Shown: positions 34,761-44,149, numbered from the stretch's first letter. The stretch: DNA of 64,000 nucleotides from Pedobacter chinensis (GCF_003339865.1 NZ_QPKV01000003.1:62001-126000); one strand, 5' to 3'. The notes: generated by a model from the sequence alone, not told the origin. A program made the numbers and translations.

Positions 34761-35255
34761 CTAAAACCGATATTCCATCACATAATCATCCATAAAGTAG
34801 CCTCGGCCAATATCGATCTTTACAGCTTCTTTAATTGTAAAACCACCTTTTAAATAAAAATCCTTCGCCTTATTCTGTTTATTTACATTTAATTGCAAAG
34901 CGGATCCGCCTGCATCTTTTACCTGATTGAAAACTTCATTGATTAGAATTTTTCCTACTCCTTTTCCATGTGCAGACGGCAAAACATAAAGCTTATGAAG
35001 TTTATAAATTCTTTCTTCATGATCTACAATCGAATAACCAGCAAATCCAAATTGATTTTCATCATCTTCGGCAATTAAAAAAATATGCCCTTCCATAAAT
35101 TGCTTAAGCAACTCACCTTTATTATACATTTTATCAAGCATGTAATCAATTTGCTGCTGCCCGATAATTTCGAGATAAGTTGATGGCCATGTAGCTGAGG
35201 CAATATCTCTGATAATTTCTATATCTTGTTCTTTTGCTTTTCTAATTGTAATCAT
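34761..35255 (-). CDS. GNAT-family N-acetyltransferase
   Basis: 164-residue acetyl-CoA-dependent acyltransferase. The GNAT fold is seen in ITIRKAKEQDIEIIRDIA at the start, acetyl-CoA loop motif VLPSAHGKGVGKILINEV (about 92-109) and LNVNKQNKAKDFYLKGGF (about 122-139). Substrate unknown; protein N-terminal or small-molecule acetylation are both possible. Its ATG overlaps the stop of the upstream gene (ATGA), so it is translationally coupled with the thiamine-related gene. Confidence 0.88.
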   Translation of the reverse strand: MITIRKAKEQDIEIIRDIASATWPSTYLEIIGQQQIDYMLDKMYNKGELLKQFMEGHIFLIAEDDENQFGFAGYSIVDHEERIYKLHKLYVLPSAHGKGVGKILINEVFNQVKDAGGSALQLNVNKQNKAKDFYLKGGFTIKEAVKIDIGRGYFMDDYVMEYRF

Positions 35256-35812
35256 ATGGGCTCGGCAATAAAAATGGGTTGTCCGGAAAAGGTAAATTCC
35301 ACAAAACCATCATTCACAACTCTAAAAATTCCATCGTCTTCCTGCATCAAATTGGTAACCTCAAGATAAGAGTTCCCCATAATATTGAATTCACTGCCTG
35401 CGGGTTTCCAAACCGAGAAGCCCGATTTAATGGTATAATATTTTGCTTTCGAAGTAAACACCACCAGATTTATCTTGTCATTAAAGCCTGCAAATTTTTC
35501 TAAATCGAATTTCTCGGTAATTACATTTACTGCAGGATATTTCTCTTCGTACAAATAATTTATCGCTACCATCAATGCATCAACAGGGCCTTGAATTATT
35601 TTAGTGTCTTCCTGCGTTTCCTGATTGGCTCCGTTAACGACAACATCGACCTTTAAACCCAAAGAAGAAATTTTATCGTAATTCTCTCCATTTACCAATA
35701 GCGTTGGGCTCCACTCCAAAAGCTGGCCCAGAAGTTCTTCGTTAAAATTTCCCAGCTCATCAATATATAAAGCGGGCTCCTGTTTTTCTTTTACGATATG
35801 GTGTGATGACAT
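35252..35812 (-). CDS. Thiamine pyrophosphokinase-like protein lacking the catalytic acidic motif
   Basis: 186 residues. The start MSSHHIVKEKQEPALYI and ELLGQLLEWSPTLLVNGE strongly recall Bacteroidota thiamine pyrophosphokinases, whose N-terminus as I remember it is very similar. The expected GDFDS-type nucleotide/thiamine motif is replaced by VDVVVNGANQETQED, so activity is doubtful. The C-terminal region (GFSVWKPAGSEFNIMG ... FSGQPIFIAEPI) resembles the thiamin-binding domain. ATG at 35812 is chosen because the upstream extension is unlike the family. thiE lies 51 bases upstream and a GNAT gene overlaps downstream. It may be a regulatory or divergent member. Confidence 0.6.
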   Translation of the reverse strand: MSSHHIVKEKQEPALYIDELGNFNEELLGQLLEWSPTLLVNGENYDKISSLGLKVDVVVNGANQETQEDTKIIQGPVDALMVAINYLYEEKYPAVNVITEKFDLEKFAGFNDKINLVVFTSKAKYYTIKSGFSVWKPAGSEFNIMGNSYLEVTNLMQEDDGIFRVVNDGFVEFTFSGQPIFIAEPI

Positions 35813-35863
35813 AGTTGCGAAGATAAAAAAATAGAACCAAGTAGTGAGAATCAAGTAGCAAGA

Positions 35864-36496
35864 TTAAAGTTTCACGGCATCATAAAAATCTTGATAAGCC
35901 TCGATAAAATCATCAGCAAAATTGATTGCACCAGAAACTGCAATGCCATAAATACCGGTTTGCATTAAAGCCTCTATATCATAAATTTTAACACCACCCA
36001 CGGCTAAAACAGGCAGATTTATATCAAGGGATTTTAACTTTTGAATGGCTTCCTGATATTTCCCAATACCCAAAACCGGATAATTATCAAGCCTGGCTTT
36101 AGTAATGGAGAAAGGGCCAAAGCTGGCGTAATCAACACCTTCCTTTGCCAAACGAATTAAATTATCTATTGTATTTGATGATCCTCCTAAAGTAACATCA
36201 TGCCCAACCATTTGACGTAAAGTGATGAAATCTGCGTTCATATCTTCAATGTGAAACCCCTGAATATCGGCTTGACCATTTAAATGAATATGATCAGTTA
36301 CGATCAGTGTGGTGCCCCAATCATCACAAATTTCAGCAACCGCATTAATGTCGATCAGAAGTTCGTCATCTGTTTTACTCAGGCAACGATATTGAATCCA
36401 TTTTGCACCAGCCTCACAAGCGAGTTGCACTTGTTCAATATGTGTTAAGTGCGGGGTATCCGATGTGATGTATTGAAGTTTTTCTATGTATTTCAT
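35864..36496 (-). CDS. thiE: Thiamine phosphate synthase
   Basis: 210-residue TIM-barrel enzyme joining HMP-PP and thiazole phosphate to thiamine phosphate. Visible motifs are GAKWIQYRCLSKTDDELL (phosphate/substrate region), LIVTDHIHLNGQADIQGFHI, GGSSNTIDNLIRLAKEGVDYASFGPFSITKA, and the C-terminal VLAVGGVKIYDIEALMQTGIYGIAVSGAI. The ATG at 36496 (MKYIEKLQYITSD) is preferred over one 16 codons upstream because the family begins here. It probably heads a small operon with the thiamine-pyrophosphokinase-like and GNAT genes. No TPP riboswitch was recognised. Confidence 0.85.
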   Translation of the reverse strand: MKYIEKLQYITSDTPHLTHIEQVQLACEAGAKWIQYRCLSKTDDELLIDINAVAEICDDWGTTLIVTDHIHLNGQADIQGFHIEDMNADFITLRQMVGHDVTLGGSSNTIDNLIRLAKEGVDYASFGPFSITKARLDNYPVLGIGKYQEAIQKLKSLDINLPVLAVGGVKIYDIEALMQTGIYGIAVSGAINFADDFIEAYQDFYDAVKL

Positions 36497-36597
36497 TCCG
36501 GGATTTTTATGATGGTTGATTGGAGGATCAGATAACCGATACACAATGACAATAGATATTTTTCATCATCAAAGCCCTAAAATTTCGTTAGCCGATT

Positions 36598-36828
36598 TTA
36601 TTTTAGCTCCCGGTCTTTATCAACATGATCGGCTAATTTATAGCTTGATGCATTTGGATTCTTATCTTCCAAGAAGATTAGAATGATCAAAGAAATAATC
36701 GGGATTAGAAAAGAGATCAGAAACCAGAACCAGAAATTTCGCCCCGTCCGTTTGGCCAGGAAACCCGCAAGCAATTGTGGCGATAATAGTAAGCCAAGAA
36801 CAATAGTGCCGAGAATGATTTCAGGCAT
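36598..36828 (-). CDS. Small two-segment membrane protein of unknown function
   Basis: 76 residues with two hydrophobic helices (about 3-22 and 32-53) joined by a basic turn AKRTGRNFWFWF, and an acidic cytoplasmic-type tail. Similar short proteins occur in Bacteroidota; I do not recognise a named family. It starts 8 bases after the stop of the upstream periplasmic protein gene, so the two are likely co-transcribed. Confidence 0.65.
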   Translation of the reverse strand: MPEIILGTIVLGLLLSPQLLAGFLAKRTGRNFWFWFLISFLIPIISLIILIFLEDKNPNASSYKLADHVDKDRELK

Positions 36829-36836
36829 GGGTAATA

Positions 36837-37298
36837 TTATTGTTTCTGTAATTCAAGTGGAGGTGCAGAAAGTAAGCCTTTGATATCGCTTTCCACTTCT
36901 TCTTCCTCACCTTTTTTCTTTTTCTTGTTTTTACCCTTAGCCGATTTGCCACTTAATCGCTCCTCGATAACTTTGTCGTACTCTGTTTGTTGCTCACCCT
37001 TCAACACGTTTCGAATGTTTTTCGAAGTTTCATTTTGCAACTTATAGAATTTATCTACATCCTCTTCCCGGGAGTTTCCAGCTTGCTGTCTTTTTATTAA
37101 TTCTGCTTGTTCTTTAGCCTGATTGAATGTAAAACGATAGATCACACTTTTTTGGGTGTCGTTCAGTTTTAGCCTTTTATCCAAATCTTCCACATTTTTT
37201 TTCGCAATCTCATCTGGTGTTGGCATTTTATTTTGCTGTGCTTTTGCCAACCCATTAACCCCAATTGCAATTAAGAATAAAAATATAATCCTCTTCAT
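36837..37298 (-). CDS. Exported charged helical protein, unknown function
   Basis: 153 residues. The signal peptide ends GLAKAQ (about 20). The mature part is helical with LKLNDTQKSVIYRFTFNQAKEQ, reminiscent of Spy/LTxxQ-type periplasmic proteins, but no firm family assignment is made. A Lys run followed by a Glu run (GKNKKKKKGEEEEVES) precedes the C-terminus. The ATG at 37298 is used; a TTG three codons upstream is not needed. A terminator separates it from the sod gene upstream. Confidence 0.65.
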   Translation of the reverse strand: MKRIIFLFLIAIGVNGLAKAQQNKMPTPDEIAKKNVEDLDKRLKLNDTQKSVIYRFTFNQAKEQAELIKRQQAGNSREEDVDKFYKLQNETSKNIRNVLKGEQQTEYDKVIEERLSGKSAKGKNKKKKKGEEEEVESDIKGLLSAPPLELQKQ

Positions 37299-37345
37299 TT
37301 TGAACAATTTATTATTTGCGAAGTTACTTATTTATCTTAAAACAA

Positions 37346-37373
37346 GAAAGTCCCGGTTTGCATCGGGACTTTC
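37346..37373 (-). terminator. Terminator after the superoxide dismutase gene
   Basis: GAAAGTCCCG (37346-37355) and CGGGACTTTC (37364-37373) are perfect 10-base arms with an 8-base loop, flanked by T-rich sequence on the minus strand downstream side and a run of A on the other, so it may work in both directions. Confidence 0.85.
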
Positions 37374-37398
37374 AAAAAAAATATTTAAAATGGGTGGT

Positions 37399-38007
37399 TT
37401 ACAACGCTTTTTTATAAAGTTCTGCAACCGCATCCCAATTAACTGCATTCCAGATTGCCGCTAAATAATCAGGGCGTTTATTTTGATATTTTAAGTAATA
37501 AGCGTGTTCCCAAACATCGATACCAAAAATTGGTGTTCCCTTTACTTCTGCAAGATCCATTAAAGGGTTATCCTGATTTGGAGTAGAGGAAACCTGAAGT
37601 TTTTTATCTGCACCAACTGATAACCACGCCCAGCCCGAACCAAAACGAGTGGCACCGGCATCTTGTAATTTAGTTTTTAATTCAGCAAATGAACCAAAAG
37701 CATCGTCAATGGCCTTAGCTAAATCGCCAGTAGGTTCGCCACCTTTATTCGGGCCTAAAACTTTCCAGAATAAGGAGTGATTATAGTGTCCACCGCCATT
37801 GTTTCTTACAGCTGCAGGAAATTTTGATACATTCTTGATAATCTCTTCGATACTGGAAGTTGCTTCAGGCTTACCTTCCAGTGCCTTATTTAAATTGGTC
37901 ACGTAAGCCTGGTGATGTTTATCATGGTGGATTTCCATGGTGGTTTTATCAATATGCGGTTCTAATGCATCGGTTGCGTACGGTAACGCAGGTAATTCAA
38001 AAGCCAT
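37399..38007 (-). CDS. sodA: Superoxide dismutase (Fe/Mn family)
   Basis: 202-residue cytoplasmic SOD. Metal ligands: His in [13 protein letters not shown], His in [10 protein letters not shown], and Asp/His in [22 protein letters not shown] rather than AAQ near the second ligand and Gln in [11 protein letters not shown] are the Mn-type (or cambialistic) pattern. No signal peptide. Single gene with an exact -7 box 37 bases upstream and a strong hairpin terminator. Confidence 0.96.
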   Translation of the reverse strand: MAFELPALPYATDALEPHIDKTTMEIHHDKHHQAYVTNLNKALEGKPEATSSIEEIIKNVSKFPAAVRNNGGGHYNHSLFWKVLGPNKGGEPTGDLAKAIDDAFGSFAELKTKLQDAGATRFGSGWAWLSVGADKKLQVSSTPNQDNPLMDLAEVKGTPIFGIDVWEHAYYLKYQNKRPDYLAAIWNAVNWDAVAELYKKAL

Positions 38008-38044
38008 AGTTTTATGTTTTTAGATTTAAAAAAGTTTCTAGTAG

Positions 38045-38052
38045 CAAATATA
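38045..38052 (-). promoter_or_regulatory. Candidate -7 box of the sod promoter
   Basis: Minus-strand TATATTTG matches TAnnTTTG exactly, 37 bases upstream of the start codon. No TTTG at normal -33 spacing was found. Confidence 0.45.
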
Positions 38053-38191
38053 ACATTCATAGGTTAAGATTTGTTCATGTAATTATCATCAAATCTTTTT
38101 TCCGGGAAAGACTGGAAAGTTGAAAAGTTTAAAGAGTGAAACATTTAGCGCATTTGGCCATAAAACACGAGCCAATTAAATTATATGCTGG

Positions 38192-38659
38192 TTACCTTTT
38201 TTTTGCAAAGAAATCTTTCATCAAGGCCGCACATTCGTTAACTAAAACACCACCCTTAAGAATTGTTTTTGGATGCAACAAATTCACGTTTTTTGAAATA
38301 AAGCCTCGTTTTTCCTCTCTGGCACCGTAAACAATTCTACTGATTTGTGTCCAATAACTTGCACCTGCGCACATTACGCAAGGCTCAATGGTTACGTATA
38401 AAGTACAGTCTCTTAAGTATTTTCCACCAATGGTTTGAGATGCAGAGGTAAAAGCCTGCATTTCGGCGTGAGCAGTTACATCATTAAACTTTTCTGTTAA
38501 ATTATAACCTCTTCCAATTATTCTGTTTTTACTTACAATGACAGCACCAATCGGAATTTCATCTTCAGCCAAAGCTTTCTTCGCTTCTTCCAAAGCCAAT
38601 TTCATGTAATGAATATCTTCTTCCTCAGGATTCGTATTGTCGAAATTATAAAAACTCAT
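38192..38659 (-). CDS. tadA: tRNA-specific adenosine deaminase (nucleoside deaminase family)
   Basis: 155-residue zinc deaminase that converts A34 to inosine in tRNA-Arg. Zinc and proton-relay residues are in VTAHAEMQAF (HAE) and IEPCVMCAGA (PCxxC). MKLALEEAKKALAEDEIPIGAVIV is the typical N-terminal block and NECAALMKDFFAKKR ends the protein. Length fits TadA. A minus-strand TATATTTA box (one mismatch to TAnnTTTG) lies only 4 bases before the ATG, another possible leaderless start. tadA and guanine deaminase are hard to tell apart but the C-terminus favours TadA. Confidence 0.9.
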   Translation of the reverse strand: MSFYNFDNTNPEEEDIHYMKLALEEAKKALAEDEIPIGAVIVSKNRIIGRGYNLTEKFNDVTAHAEMQAFTSASQTIGGKYLRDCTLYVTIEPCVMCAGASYWTQISRIVYGAREEKRGFISKNVNLLHPKTILKGGVLVNECAALMKDFFAKKR

Positions 38660-38770
38660 GGCGTAAATATAGCTTAATCTTTACACATCGGTTCTAATCA
38701 GGGGTAAGGTTCTGCCATAGAGAGAATGAGATATCCCGTAAAAAATCTAAAGAAAATAATTCAAAATGAC

Positions 38771-39106
38771 CTAAACCAACTTACTTCCGTTAGGTACTTT
38801 TCTTTCAACAGCAGTTAAAACAATATCGCCATTTTCATCGGCAAAGCCGGTTACTAAAAACTCAGACATAAATTTACCAATCTGCTTTTTAGGAAAATTA
38901 ACCACTCCTACAATTTGTTTGCCGGGTAATTCCTCTAAAGTATAATGTTTAGTGATCTGAGCACTACTTGTTTTAATTCCCAATTCGCCAAAATCAACCT
39001 TTAACTTATATGCAGGTCTTCTTGCCTCTGGAAATTCGAAGGCTTCCAGAATGGTGCCAACCCTAAGCTCTACTTTTTCAAAATCGTTCCAGTTAATTTG
39101 TTGCAT
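38771..39106 (-). CDS. csaA: tRNA-binding protein, CsaA type
   Basis: 111-residue OB-fold protein with the tRNA-binding (Trbp111) pattern: FEKVELRVGTILEAFEFPEARRPAYKL, SSAQITKHY, GKQIVGVVNFPKKQIG and FLVTGFADENGDIVLT. CsaA binds tRNA and has been described as a secretion-related chaperone. The ATG at 39106 is preferred; the upstream in-frame extension is AT-rich and unlike the family. It diverges from the xylose operon across about 250 bases of regulatory DNA. Confidence 0.92.
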   Translation of the reverse strand: MQQINWNDFEKVELRVGTILEAFEFPEARRPAYKLKVDFGELGIKTSSAQITKHYTLEELPGKQIVGVVNFPKKQIGKFMSEFLVTGFADENGDIVLTAVERKVPNGSKLV

Positions 39107-39194
39107 AAATTTTATCTCTTTATCAAATAAAGTAAAATTATAAATTAATATATTAAATAGACCCCCTGTAAATCTTACATTACAAATCAATTAA

Positions 39195-39208
39195 TTCAAA
39201 CGGTTGCA
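39195..39208. promoter_or_regulatory. Distal LacI-type operator of the xylose operon
   Basis: TTCAAACGGTTGCA fits TGNAANCGNTTNCA with one mismatch and is the near-reverse complement of the proximal site. Its centre is about 119 bases from the proximal one, compatible with looping. Confidence 0.5.
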
Positions 39209-39282
39209 TATTCGTTTCAAAGCCAATTAATCGATTTAATAATCCCTACAGAAAATATTTTTAAACAGATTCTTACAAAAAA

Positions 39283-39313
39283 TTTGCGAATTATAATTTA
39301 ACAACTATCTTTA
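39283..39313 (+). promoter_or_regulatory. Xylose operon promoter
   Basis: TTTG (39283-39286), a 19-base spacer, then TATCTTTA (39306-39313; consensus TAnnTTTG with one mismatch). Position and spacing fit a Bacteroidetes housekeeping promoter, with the start site expected inside the adjoining operator. Confidence 0.65.
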
Positions 39314-39328
39314 TGCAACCGTTTGCAT
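39313..39328. promoter_or_regulatory. Proximal LacI-type operator overlapping the xylose transcription start
   Basis: ATGCAACCGTTTGCAT contains a full match to the LacI-family consensus TGNAANCGNTTNCA. It directly adjoins the -7 box, ideal for repression. Confidence 0.7.
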
Positions 39329-39356
39329 AACCAAATATTAAATTTAACCAAAACAG

Positions 39357-40835
39357 ATGTATTTATTAGGTATTGATATAGGCACTTCGTCTATAAAAGT
39401 TGCAGTTGTAAATGTGAACACTCAGAAAAGTGTAGTAGCTGCGCAATATCCTGAACAAGAAACAGAAATTAAATCTGTTCATCCTGGCTGGGCAGAGCAA
39501 TCGCCTTTAGATTGGTGGCACCATACCCAGCAGGCCATTCTTAAACTTAATGCAACAAACTTATTTGATCCAAAAAAAATTGCAGCAATTGGAATTGCCT
39601 ATCAAATGCACGGATTAGTTGTGGTTGACAGAGATCAGCATGTGTTACGCGATAGCATCATTTGGTGCGACAGCAGAGCTGTAGAAATTGGAGAAAGAGC
39701 CTTTGAACAAATCGGACACGAAAATGCCCTGCACAGCCTGCTCAATTCTCCAGGAAATTTTACGGCTTCAAAGCTGGCCTGGATAAAGGAAAACGAACCT
39801 GAGATTTATCAGAAAATTGATAAAATCATGCTGCCCGGAGATTTCATTGCCATGAAACTGACCGGAGAAATAACAACAAGTATATCTGCATTATCAGAAG
39901 GGATTTTTTGGGATTTCCAGAAAGATGAAATTTCAAAAGATATAATGGAATGTTATGGTCTTAACCACAACTTCATTCCGGAGGTAAGGCAATTATTCTC
40001 CGCTCATGGAAGTTTAAAAGAAGGTATCGCAAGATTACTTGGCCTAACAGCTGGAATTCCTGTAGCTTATAAATCAGGAGATCAACCCAACAATGCATTA
40101 TCATTGAACGTATTAAAGCCTGGTGAAGTGGCTGCCACAGCTGGTACATCAGGCGTGATATATGGTGTTAGTGATAGCTTAACGTATGATCATCAATCGC
40201 GTGTGAATACTTTTGCCCATGTAACTTATTCACCCGAGCGAAAAAACACGGGAGTACTGCTTTGCATCAATGGCACTGGAAGCATGTACCGCTGGGCAAA
40301 ACATAATTTTGCACCTAAATCTTCATACGCAGAACTAAATGATCTTGCGGCCCAATCACCAATTGGCAGTAAAGGATTAAAAGTTTTGCCTTTTGGAAAC
40401 GGAGCGGAGCGTATGCTTAACAACCAATATACCGGTGCTCAACTTTTAGGAATAGATTTAAACATTCACAATCAATCAGATATTTTCAGAGCGGTACAGG
40501 AAGGAATTGCATTTTCTTTTAGATATGGATTGGACATTATGAGGGAAAATGGAATGGAGCCAAAAGTGATCAGGGCAGGAAGGGCAAATCTTTTTCTGAG
40601 TGATGTTTTTGCGCAAACATTTGTTGATGTGACTGGTGTTCCGGTTGAGTTATACGAAAATGATGGCAGCGTTGGTGCCGCCTTAGGAGCCGGAATTGGG
40701 GCAGGAATTTTTAAAACAGCAGATGAAGCGTTTACACAACACGAAGTCATCAAGACACTCATTCCTCAAAATTCCGGTAAATATGAGCCAATATACCAGG
40801 AATGGAAAGACACTTTAATTAAAGCATTAAAATAG
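39357..40835 (+). CDS. xylB: Xylulokinase
   Basis: 492-residue FGGY carbohydrate kinase phosphorylating D-xylulose. The N-terminal phosphate-binding loop is [18 protein letters not shown], substrate region [29 protein letters not shown], and the C-terminal domain has [11 protein letters not shown] and [17 protein letters not shown] then [17 protein letters not shown] plus WCDSRA favours xylulokinase over glycerol kinase. First gene of the operon; xylA follows after 19 bases. Confidence 0.95.
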   Translation: MYLLGIDIGTSSIKVAVVNVNTQKSVVAAQYPEQETEIKSVHPGWAEQSPLDWWHHTQQAILKLNATNLFDPKKIAAIGIAYQMHGLVVVDRDQHVLRDSIIWCDSRAVEIGERAFEQIGHENALHSLLNSPGNFTASKLAWIKENEPEIYQKIDKIMLPGDFIAMKLTGEITTSISALSEGIFWDFQKDEISKDIMECYGLNHNFIPEVRQLFSAHGSLKEGIARLLGLTAGIPVAYKSGDQPNNALSLNVLKPGEVAATAGTSGVIYGVSDSLTYDHQSRVNTFAHVTYSPERKNTGVLLCINGTGSMYRWAKHNFAPKSSYAELNDLAAQSPIGSKGLKVLPFGNGAERMLNNQYTGAQLLGIDLNIHNQSDIFRAVQEGIAFSFRYGLDIMRENGMEPKVIRAGRANLFLSDVFAQTFVDVTGVPVELYENDGSVGAALGAGIGAGIFKTADEAFTQHEVIKTLIPQNSGKYEPIYQEWKDTLIKALK

Positions 40836-40854
40836 AACCACAAAATATATCACA

Positions 40855-42186
40855 ATGACAAAAGTAGTAACAGGAGCAAAAGAATTTTTCAAAGGCATAG
40901 ATCAGATTAAATTCGAAGGATTAGAAAGCGATAATCCATTAGCCTTTAGGTGGTACGATGCCAACCGGGTAGTAGCAGGCAAAACCATGAACGAGCATTT
41001 TAAATTTGCATGTGCTTATTGGCACTCGTTTAATGGAAATGGAGCTGATCCTTTTGGCGGTGCCACACATATTTTTCCATGGGATGAGAAAAAAGATGCA
41101 GTTGAAAGAGCAAAAGATAAAATGGACGCTGCTTTTGAGTTCATTACCAAAATGCAATTGCCATACTATTGTTTCCACGATGTGGATGTGGTGGATTATG
41201 GAGATGACGTTGCTGAAAACGAGCGCAGATTACAAACTTTGGTAGAATATGCCAAGCAGAAACAAGCTGAAAGTGGTGTTAAATTACTATGGGGAACAGC
41301 AAATCTTTTTAGTCATAAGCGCTACATGAACGGCGCTTCCACAAATCCTGATTTTCATGTTTTGGCTCATGGAGCAGCACAAGTTAAGGCTGCTTTGGAT
41401 GCAACTATTGCATTGGGTGGCGAAAACTATGTTTTTTGGGGAGGTAGAGAAGGTTATATGAGCCTGCTGAACACCAACATGAAACGTGAACAGGAACACT
41501 TGGCTAAATTTTTACATACAGCTAAAGATTACGCACGCAAACAAGGTTTTAATGGAACATTCTTTATTGAGCCTAAACCTTGTGAGCCATCCAAGCACCA
41601 ATATGATTATGATGCAGCTACCGTAAAAGGCTTTTTGCAGGAATATGATTTATTGCCTGACTTTAAGTTAAACCTGGAGGTAAACCATGCTACCTTGGCC
41701 GGACACACTTTCCAGCACGAACTGCAGGTTGCTGTTGACAATGGCCTGTTAGGTTCTATTGATGCAAATCGTGGCGATTACCAAAATGGCTGGGATACTG
41801 ATCAGTTTCCAAATGACATCAATGAATTGACAGAATCAATGTTAATTATTTTAGAAGGTGGAGGTTTACAAGGTGGGGGGGTTAACTTCGACGCAAAAAT
41901 TCGCCGTAACTCTACAGATCCTAAAGATTTGTTCTATGCACATGTTGGCGGAATGGACATCTTTGCAAGAGCTTTGATCACTGCTGACGCCATTCTTCAA
42001 AAATCTGATTACAAAAAAGTAAGGGCTGATCGCTACGCTTCATTCGATAGCGGAAAAGGGGCAGAATTTGAGCAAGGAAAGTTAAGCCTGGAAGATTTAA
42101 GAAATTATGCAGCAGAAAATGGTGAGCCAGAAGTTCGTAGCGGAAAACAGGAATATCTTGAGAATTTAATTAACAGATATATATAA
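40855..42186 (+). CDS. xylA: Xylose isomerase
   Basis: 443-residue class II xylose isomerase converting D-xylose to D-xylulose. Catalytic His is in [13 protein letters not shown], and metal-site residues in [34 protein letters not shown] and [20 protein letters not shown]. The N-terminal extension of class II enzymes is present. Starts 19 bases after xylB and precedes a sodium/sugar symporter, giving a complete xylose uptake and catabolic set. Confidence 0.97.
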   Translation: MTKVVTGAKEFFKGIDQIKFEGLESDNPLAFRWYDANRVVAGKTMNEHFKFACAYWHSFNGNGADPFGGATHIFPWDEKKDAVERAKDKMDAAFEFITKMQLPYYCFHDVDVVDYGDDVAENERRLQTLVEYAKQKQAESGVKLLWGTANLFSHKRYMNGASTNPDFHVLAHGAAQVKAALDATIALGGENYVFWGGREGYMSLLNTNMKREQEHLAKFLHTAKDYARKQGFNGTFFIEPKPCEPSKHQYDYDAATVKGFLQEYDLLPDFKLNLEVNHATLAGHTFQHELQVAVDNGLLGSIDANRGDYQNGWDTDQFPNDINELTESMLIILEGGGLQGGGVNFDAKIRRNSTDPKDLFYAHVGGMDIFARALITADAILQKSDYKKVRADRYASFDSGKGAEFEQGKLSLEDLRNYAAENGEPEVRSGKQEYLENLINRYI

Positions 42187-42318
42187 AAAATGACTGCGCT
42201 AAATCCTGTAATGAAATAATAAATGTCGTTTTAACATTTTTAAATTGAAAAAATTGAAATTTTAATTTATGATTTTATTACATTTAGCCTTCTAAACCAA
42301 ATAACACTTGAGATATTA

Positions 42319-43995
42319 ATGAAACAAAACTTACTGGACACGAAAGATTACATTGTATTTGCAATCTACTTCGTAATTGTAGCTGCTTACGGCTTGTACA
42401 TCTACAATAAGAAAAAATCTGCATCCACAGGTTCAAAAGACTATTTCTTAGCTGAAGGTTCGCTAACATGGTGGGCAATTGGTGCATCATTAATTGCATC
42501 GAATATTTCTGCCGAGCAGTTTATTGGCATGAGCGGATCAGGATTTAAAATGGGACTAGCCATTGCTACATATGAATGGATGGCGGCACTTACGCTGGTT
42601 ATCGTTGCAGTTTTCTTTATCCCGGTTTACCTGAAGAACAAAATTGCGACCATGCCACAATTCCTTCATCAACGTTACAATGGAACTGTAGCAATGATCA
42701 TGGCTGTATTCTGGTTATTACTTTATGTAGTGGTTAACTTAACTTCTATCCTGTATTTAGGCGCGTTAGCAGTAAGTAGTATCTCTGGTTTTAATTTGGA
42801 TTTATGTATGTATGCCATTGCCGCATTTGCCATTATCATTACACTTGGTGGAATGAAAGTAATCGGCTATACAGATGTTATTCAGGTATTCTTTTTAATA
42901 TTGGGCGGTTTAGCCACAACTTATTTAGCGTTAAACCTGGTTTCAACTCATTACGGAACATCTGGAATTTTTGAGGGGTACAGCCTGATGACAAATAAAG
43001 CATCAGAGCACTTCCACATGATTTTAAAACCCGAAAATGAGAATTACATCGACTTGCCGGGATTAAGTGTTCTGGTAGGCGGTATGTGGATTGTGAATTT
43101 AAACTACTGGGGTTGCAACCAATACATCACACAACGTGCCTTAGGAGCCGATTTAAAAACTGCTCGTGGTGGAATTCTGTTCGCGGCATTCTTAAAATTA
43201 TTAATGCCTATTATAGTTGTACTTCCCGGCATTGCTGCTTATGTACTTTATAAAGACGGGGCTTTCCAATCGGAGATGTTACAGGACGGTTCAGTAAACC
43301 CTGATCGTGCTTACCCTGTTCTGCTAAACCTATTGCCTGCAGGGTTAAAAGGTTTATCATTTGCAGCATTAACAGCTGCTGTTGTGGCTTCATTGGCAGG
43401 AAAGGCAAATAGTATAGCAACAATTTTCACTTTGGATATTTACAAAAAAGTTTTAAAAACTGATGCCTCTGAAAAAGCACTGGTTTTAACAGGAAAAGTA
43501 GCTGTTGTTGTAGCGATGATTTTAGGTGTTGTTATTGCTCCTCATTTAGGTATCGACAAAAAAGGTGGATTCCAATATATTCAGGAATATACAGGCTTTG
43601 TATCTCCAGGTATTTTTGCCATGTTTATTTTAGGTTTCTTCTGGAAAAGATCAACATCAAATGCTGCACTTTTTGCAACAATAGGTGGTTTTGGATTATC
43701 ACTTTTACTAAAATTCCTTCCTGGAATGACAGATCTTTCATGGTTATCAGGAATGGGATTCTCAGTAGCAAATGCTGCCGGAGTATATGAAATTCCTTTC
43801 TTGGATAGAATGGGCTTTGTATTTGTGTTCTGTATCATTGGTATGGTTATTATCAGCTTATTTGAGAACAGAAATGGTATTAATCCAAAAGGATTAGAAA
43901 TTGATGCTAAAATGTTTAAAACCACAACTGGTTTTGCGGTAGGCTCGTTAATCATTATTGGATTACTGGTAGCCCTTTACGGTATTTACTGGTAG
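42319..43995 (+). CDS. Sodium/sugar symporter (SSS family), likely for xylose
   Basis: 558-residue inner-membrane protein with about 14 hydrophobic helices. SGLT-like motifs: SNISAEQFIGMSGSGFKMGLA, MPQFLHQRYN, NYWGCNQYITQRALGA, LTAAVVASLAGKANSIATIFTLDIYKK. The N-terminal DTKDYIVFAIYFVIVAAYG starts the first helix. It resembles vSGLT-type Na+/sugar transporters; xylose is inferred from the operon. It begins 132 bases after xylA with a weak -7-like box TACATTTA (42279-42286), so it may have an added promoter. A large hairpin follows. Confidence 0.93.
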   Translation: MKQNLLDTKDYIVFAIYFVIVAAYGLYIYNKKKSASTGSKDYFLAEGSLTWWAIGASLIASNISAEQFIGMSGSGFKMGLAIATYEWMAALTLVIVAVFFIPVYLKNKIATMPQFLHQRYNGTVAMIMAVFWLLLYVVVNLTSILYLGALAVSSISGFNLDLCMYAIAAFAIIITLGGMKVIGYTDVIQVFFLILGGLATTYLALNLVSTHYGTSGIFEGYSLMTNKASEHFHMILKPENENYIDLPGLSVLVGGMWIVNLNYWGCNQYITQRALGADLKTARGGILFAAFLKLLMPIIVVLPGIAAYVLYKDGAFQSEMLQDGSVNPDRAYPVLLNLLPAGLKGLSFAALTAAVVASLAGKANSIATIFTLDIYKKVLKTDASEKALVLTGKVAVVVAMILGVVIAPHLGIDKKGGFQYIQEYTGFVSPGIFAMFILGFFWKRSTSNAALFATIGGFGLSLLLKFLPGMTDLSWLSGMGFSVANAAGVYEIPFLDRMGFVFVFCIIGMVIISLFENRNGINPKGLEIDAKMFKTTTGFAVGSLIIIGLLVALYGIYW

Positions 43996-44017
43996 CCTAT
44001 CTTCTTAAAATTTTAAA

Positions 44018-44149
44018 AGAGGCTGTTCATAAAGTCAATTCGTCAATTCCTGCGAAAACGGGAATCCCCTTATAGCAACATTGCTTTAAGGTCTCCAATT
44101 AATTTGGGGATGACGCCTGAACGAAGACTTTATGGGGAGCCTCTTTTTT
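44018..44149 (+). terminator. Long-stem terminator-like element after the symporter gene
   Basis: AGAGGCT (44018-44024) and ATAAAGTC (44029-44036) pair with GACTTTAT (44126-44133) and AGCCTCT (44138-44144) across an 89-base loop, followed by a T-run (44144-44149). The internal part contains a TGCGAAAACGGGAATCCCC repeat word common in such genomes. It ends the xylose operon. Confidence 0.7.

Noticed and set aside
39107..39190. 28-codon N-terminal extension of csaA
   Set aside because: AT-rich, no similarity to the family, and it would place the start inside the divergent control region.
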